Source: Bacteroidaceae bacterium (GTDB lineage: Bacteria; Bacteroidota; Bacteroidia; Bacteroidales; Bacteroidaceae). From it: a stretch of 64,000 bases of DNA. The stretch is from contig JAFZSP010000034.1 in the NCBI GenBank assembly GCA_017619335.1, positions 1 through 64,000 on the forward strand, written 5' to 3'. Both the position numbers and the translations under genes were made by a program. Below, piece by piece: positions 62,694 through 64,000 of the stretch (position 1 is its first letter; each line of letters starts with the position of its first letter). The notes below the pieces were generated by a model. The model did not search any database. It was given only the letters and a program-made list of their open reading frames with translations, and was not told where the DNA came from.

Positions 62694-62896
62694 CACTTTT
62701 TCTTTCATTCTCGTGTAACATCTCGCGGAAAAACCACCAACCATTCAAGAAAAAAGTCATCAAAGCACAAAAAAAGAAGAAAATGATACAAAATGAGAAC
62801 TCTGTTACACCCCAAAAAGGGTAAAATGCCCCAGAAGACCGCGAAGCCATCTCCCCGCTGGCAGACCCCATCAAAGATTGCTTGTGATTGTGCAAA

Positions 62897-62991
62897 GATT
62901 GACGATCAGATTGACGAAGATTGACGTCAAAAACACATCCATTACCCAGTTTGTATTCGGACGTCAATCACCGTTAATCTATCCGTCAATC
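62897..62991. repeat. Symmetric GATTGACG array (3 + 3 inverted)
   Basis: GATTGACG at 62897, 62909 and 62919 (steps 12, 10) is mirrored by CGTCAATC at 62962 and 62984 and CGTTAATC at 62972 (steps 10, 12). All three pairs share one centre at 62944. The 32-bp outer arms match at about 25 positions. It looks like an operator or origin-type protein-binding array. Confidence 0.85.
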
Positions 62992-63178
62992 ACCCAAGAC
63001 TATGGTAACCAAACGTTTTATCGGTTGGTATGAAGAGGCACGCGTTCCATTGACAACCACATTACCAGCCTTATTGCCCTGCGAACTCTGCGTTTAGAAC
63101 AAAGACAAGTTGCTTGCTGTGATTTGTCGAAAATTTGTGACCAATATTATCTTTTTACAAAATAAAATCCCATTTTTC

Positions 63179-63209
63179 TTGCAAATTACATTCCTTTCCC
63201 TTAACTTTG
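63179..63209 (+). promoter_or_regulatory. Promoter of the last secreted-protein gene
   Basis: TTG at 63179-63181, a 20-bp spacer and TAACTTTG at 63202-63209. Confidence 0.68.
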
Positions 63210-63341
63210 CCCCCGCAAAGAGGGAAAAACACCCCTCCACGCCCCCTTTCTGATACTTGGGCACATCCCCATCTATCACGTATCTTACTGTATTCTACTT
63301 TATTTTAAATTCTACAATAACTTTTTTAAATCTCAAATCAA

Positions 63342-64000
63342 ATGAAACAAAGTTTACTAAAAAGAACATTGCTCCTGCTATGCGCCCTCGTAGTGGGAAC
63401 TGGAATGTCATGGGCAGGTGATGAGACTGTTTTATGGTCAGAAGATTTTTCTTCGTTCGCCAAAGATGCAGTTCCTACAGGTGGCACCTATCAATATGCA
63501 TGTACTGATGGAGGTGGTACTACCAAGATTTATACTGAGAATACAGCCGGTGGAACATCACCAGAACTTCTTGTTGCAAAAAGTAACGGTACATTCACCG
63601 CAACTATTAGTGATTTAAAAGAGTGTACTGGAGTGTGTACTCTTAAGTTCATCACTAATCAAACAAACTTAAAACCTTCTGTAAAATCCAATACATCTAC
63701 GGGACAGGGAACTGCAGACGCCAAAGAAGTTAAAGGCAGTACTCAGAGCAAAAAGACATCGACTTATACGATCACTCTTGCTGATAATGCCACAGATATT
63801 ATTATTACATTTACACAAACATCTTCTTCTAATGCCCGCCTTGATGACATTGTCTTAACTTACACTGCCGAATCATCCATTGCCACTCCCACATTCTCTG
63901 TAGCCGAAGGTGCTTATACCTCTACTCAGAATGTAGAGATTTCTTGCACTTCTGAGGGCGTTGCCATCTTTTATACCACAGACGGCACGACCCCATCCGA
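63342..64000 (+). CDS. Secreted protein with CHB_HEX-type domain, 5' part only
   Basis: The first 219 residues of a gene cut by the window edge. Signal peptide 1-25 (GTGMSWA). Then a Thr/Ser-rich beta-sandwich part (LWSEDFSSFAKDAVP...) that resembles a jelly-roll carbohydrate-binding region (EDFSSF start, NARLDDIVLTY end). From residue ~185 comes ATPTFSVAEGAYTSTQNVEISCTSEGVAIFYTTDG, typical of the chitobiase C-terminal-like (CHB_HEX_C_1) repeat. It is probably another surface protein of the giant class. The strand is opposite to proteins C and D. Confidence 0.8.
   Translation, partial: MKQSLLKRTLLLLCALVVGTGMSWAGDETVLWSEDFSSFAKDAVPTGGTYQYACTDGGGTTKIYTENTAGGTSPELLVAKSNGTFTATISDLKECTGVCTLKFITNQTNLKPSVKSNTSTGQGTADAKEVKGSTQSKKTSTYTITLADNATDIIITFTQTSSSNARLDDIVLTYTAESSIATPTFSVAEGAYTSTQNVEISCTSEGVAIFYTTDGTTPS

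Larger units (their letters stand above)
62584..63341. other. 760-bp intergenic region with dyad arrays
   Basis: No protein gene seen. It contains the GxxExxY promoter, an 8-bp inverted pair GTGTAACA (62713) / TGTTACAC (62803), the symmetric GATTGACG array (62897-62991), and a plus-strand promoter (63179-63209) with a ~125-nt AT-rich leader before the next gene. Confidence 0.6.

Noticed and set aside
1..64000. tRNA or rRNA genes
   Set aside because: Intergenic regions were read on both strands and no cloverleaf or rRNA-like sequence was recognised.

Overview
The window comes from a Bacteroidota chromosome, most likely a Prevotella-type member of Bacteroidales. The evidence is the TTG/TTTG-N19-20-TAnnTTTG promoters, the lack of clear Shine-Dalgarno sequences, the GH97 and GH92 enzymes, the DUF5686, DUF4833 and CotH families, and large secreted proteins that all end in a WYxLxGRxx...GxYIxxGxKVVxK tail. 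Species-level identity is inference.

Region 1 (1-9 kb, minus strand) is an AT-richer accessory block. Eight closely packed genes follow one promoter: a WYL-domain regulator, an unrecognised 352-aa protein, a DEDDh exonuclease, an unrecognised 342-aa protein, two DUF262 proteins (one with a DUF1524-type HNH motif), a PLD-type nuclease and a small HAD-type protein. The content is typical of an antiphage or restriction island. I do not recognise this combination as a named system, and it is the best candidate here for something undescribed.

Region 2 (9-25 kb) holds a GH97/GH92 glycosidase pair on plus, then a lactonase/glycerate kinase/DMT transporter operon on minus. After these comes an eight-gene minus-strand operon: GNAT-like protein, ketosynthase, ACP, hotdog dehydratase, CrtI-like oxidoreductase, FabG, DUF5686 and DUF4833. 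It looks like a small dedicated fatty-acid or polyene type pathway with an envelope end.

Region 3 (25-37.4 kb) starts with a 900-bp intergenic region containing a compact three-hairpin RNA candidate with a T-run, clustered TGTCACA heptamers, and a 22-bp-period repeat array. Two giant secreted proteins and a 62-aa peptide follow, and then a convergent CotH-family surface protein.

Region 4 (37.5-50 kb) is core genome: Crp/Fnr regulator, M3 peptidase, dCMP deaminase, S41 protease, 5-formyl-THF cyclo-ligase, DUF721, RecF, TPR protein, RibH, SmpB, MetH and a DMP19-type protein. Its interest lies in the repeats: five 18-bp palindromes at an exact 22-bp period before the cyclo-ligase gene, a perfect 30-bp inverted repeat between ribH and smpB, and in-frame repeat-derived inserts in metH.

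Region 5 (50-64 kb, mostly minus) mirrors region 3: two giant secreted multidomain proteins and a 66-aa peptide of the same MKKxYxxPxxxVV family. Beyond them are a GxxExxY protein, a 760-bp intergenic region with a symmetric GATTGACG array, and the start of another secreted protein that runs off the window edge.
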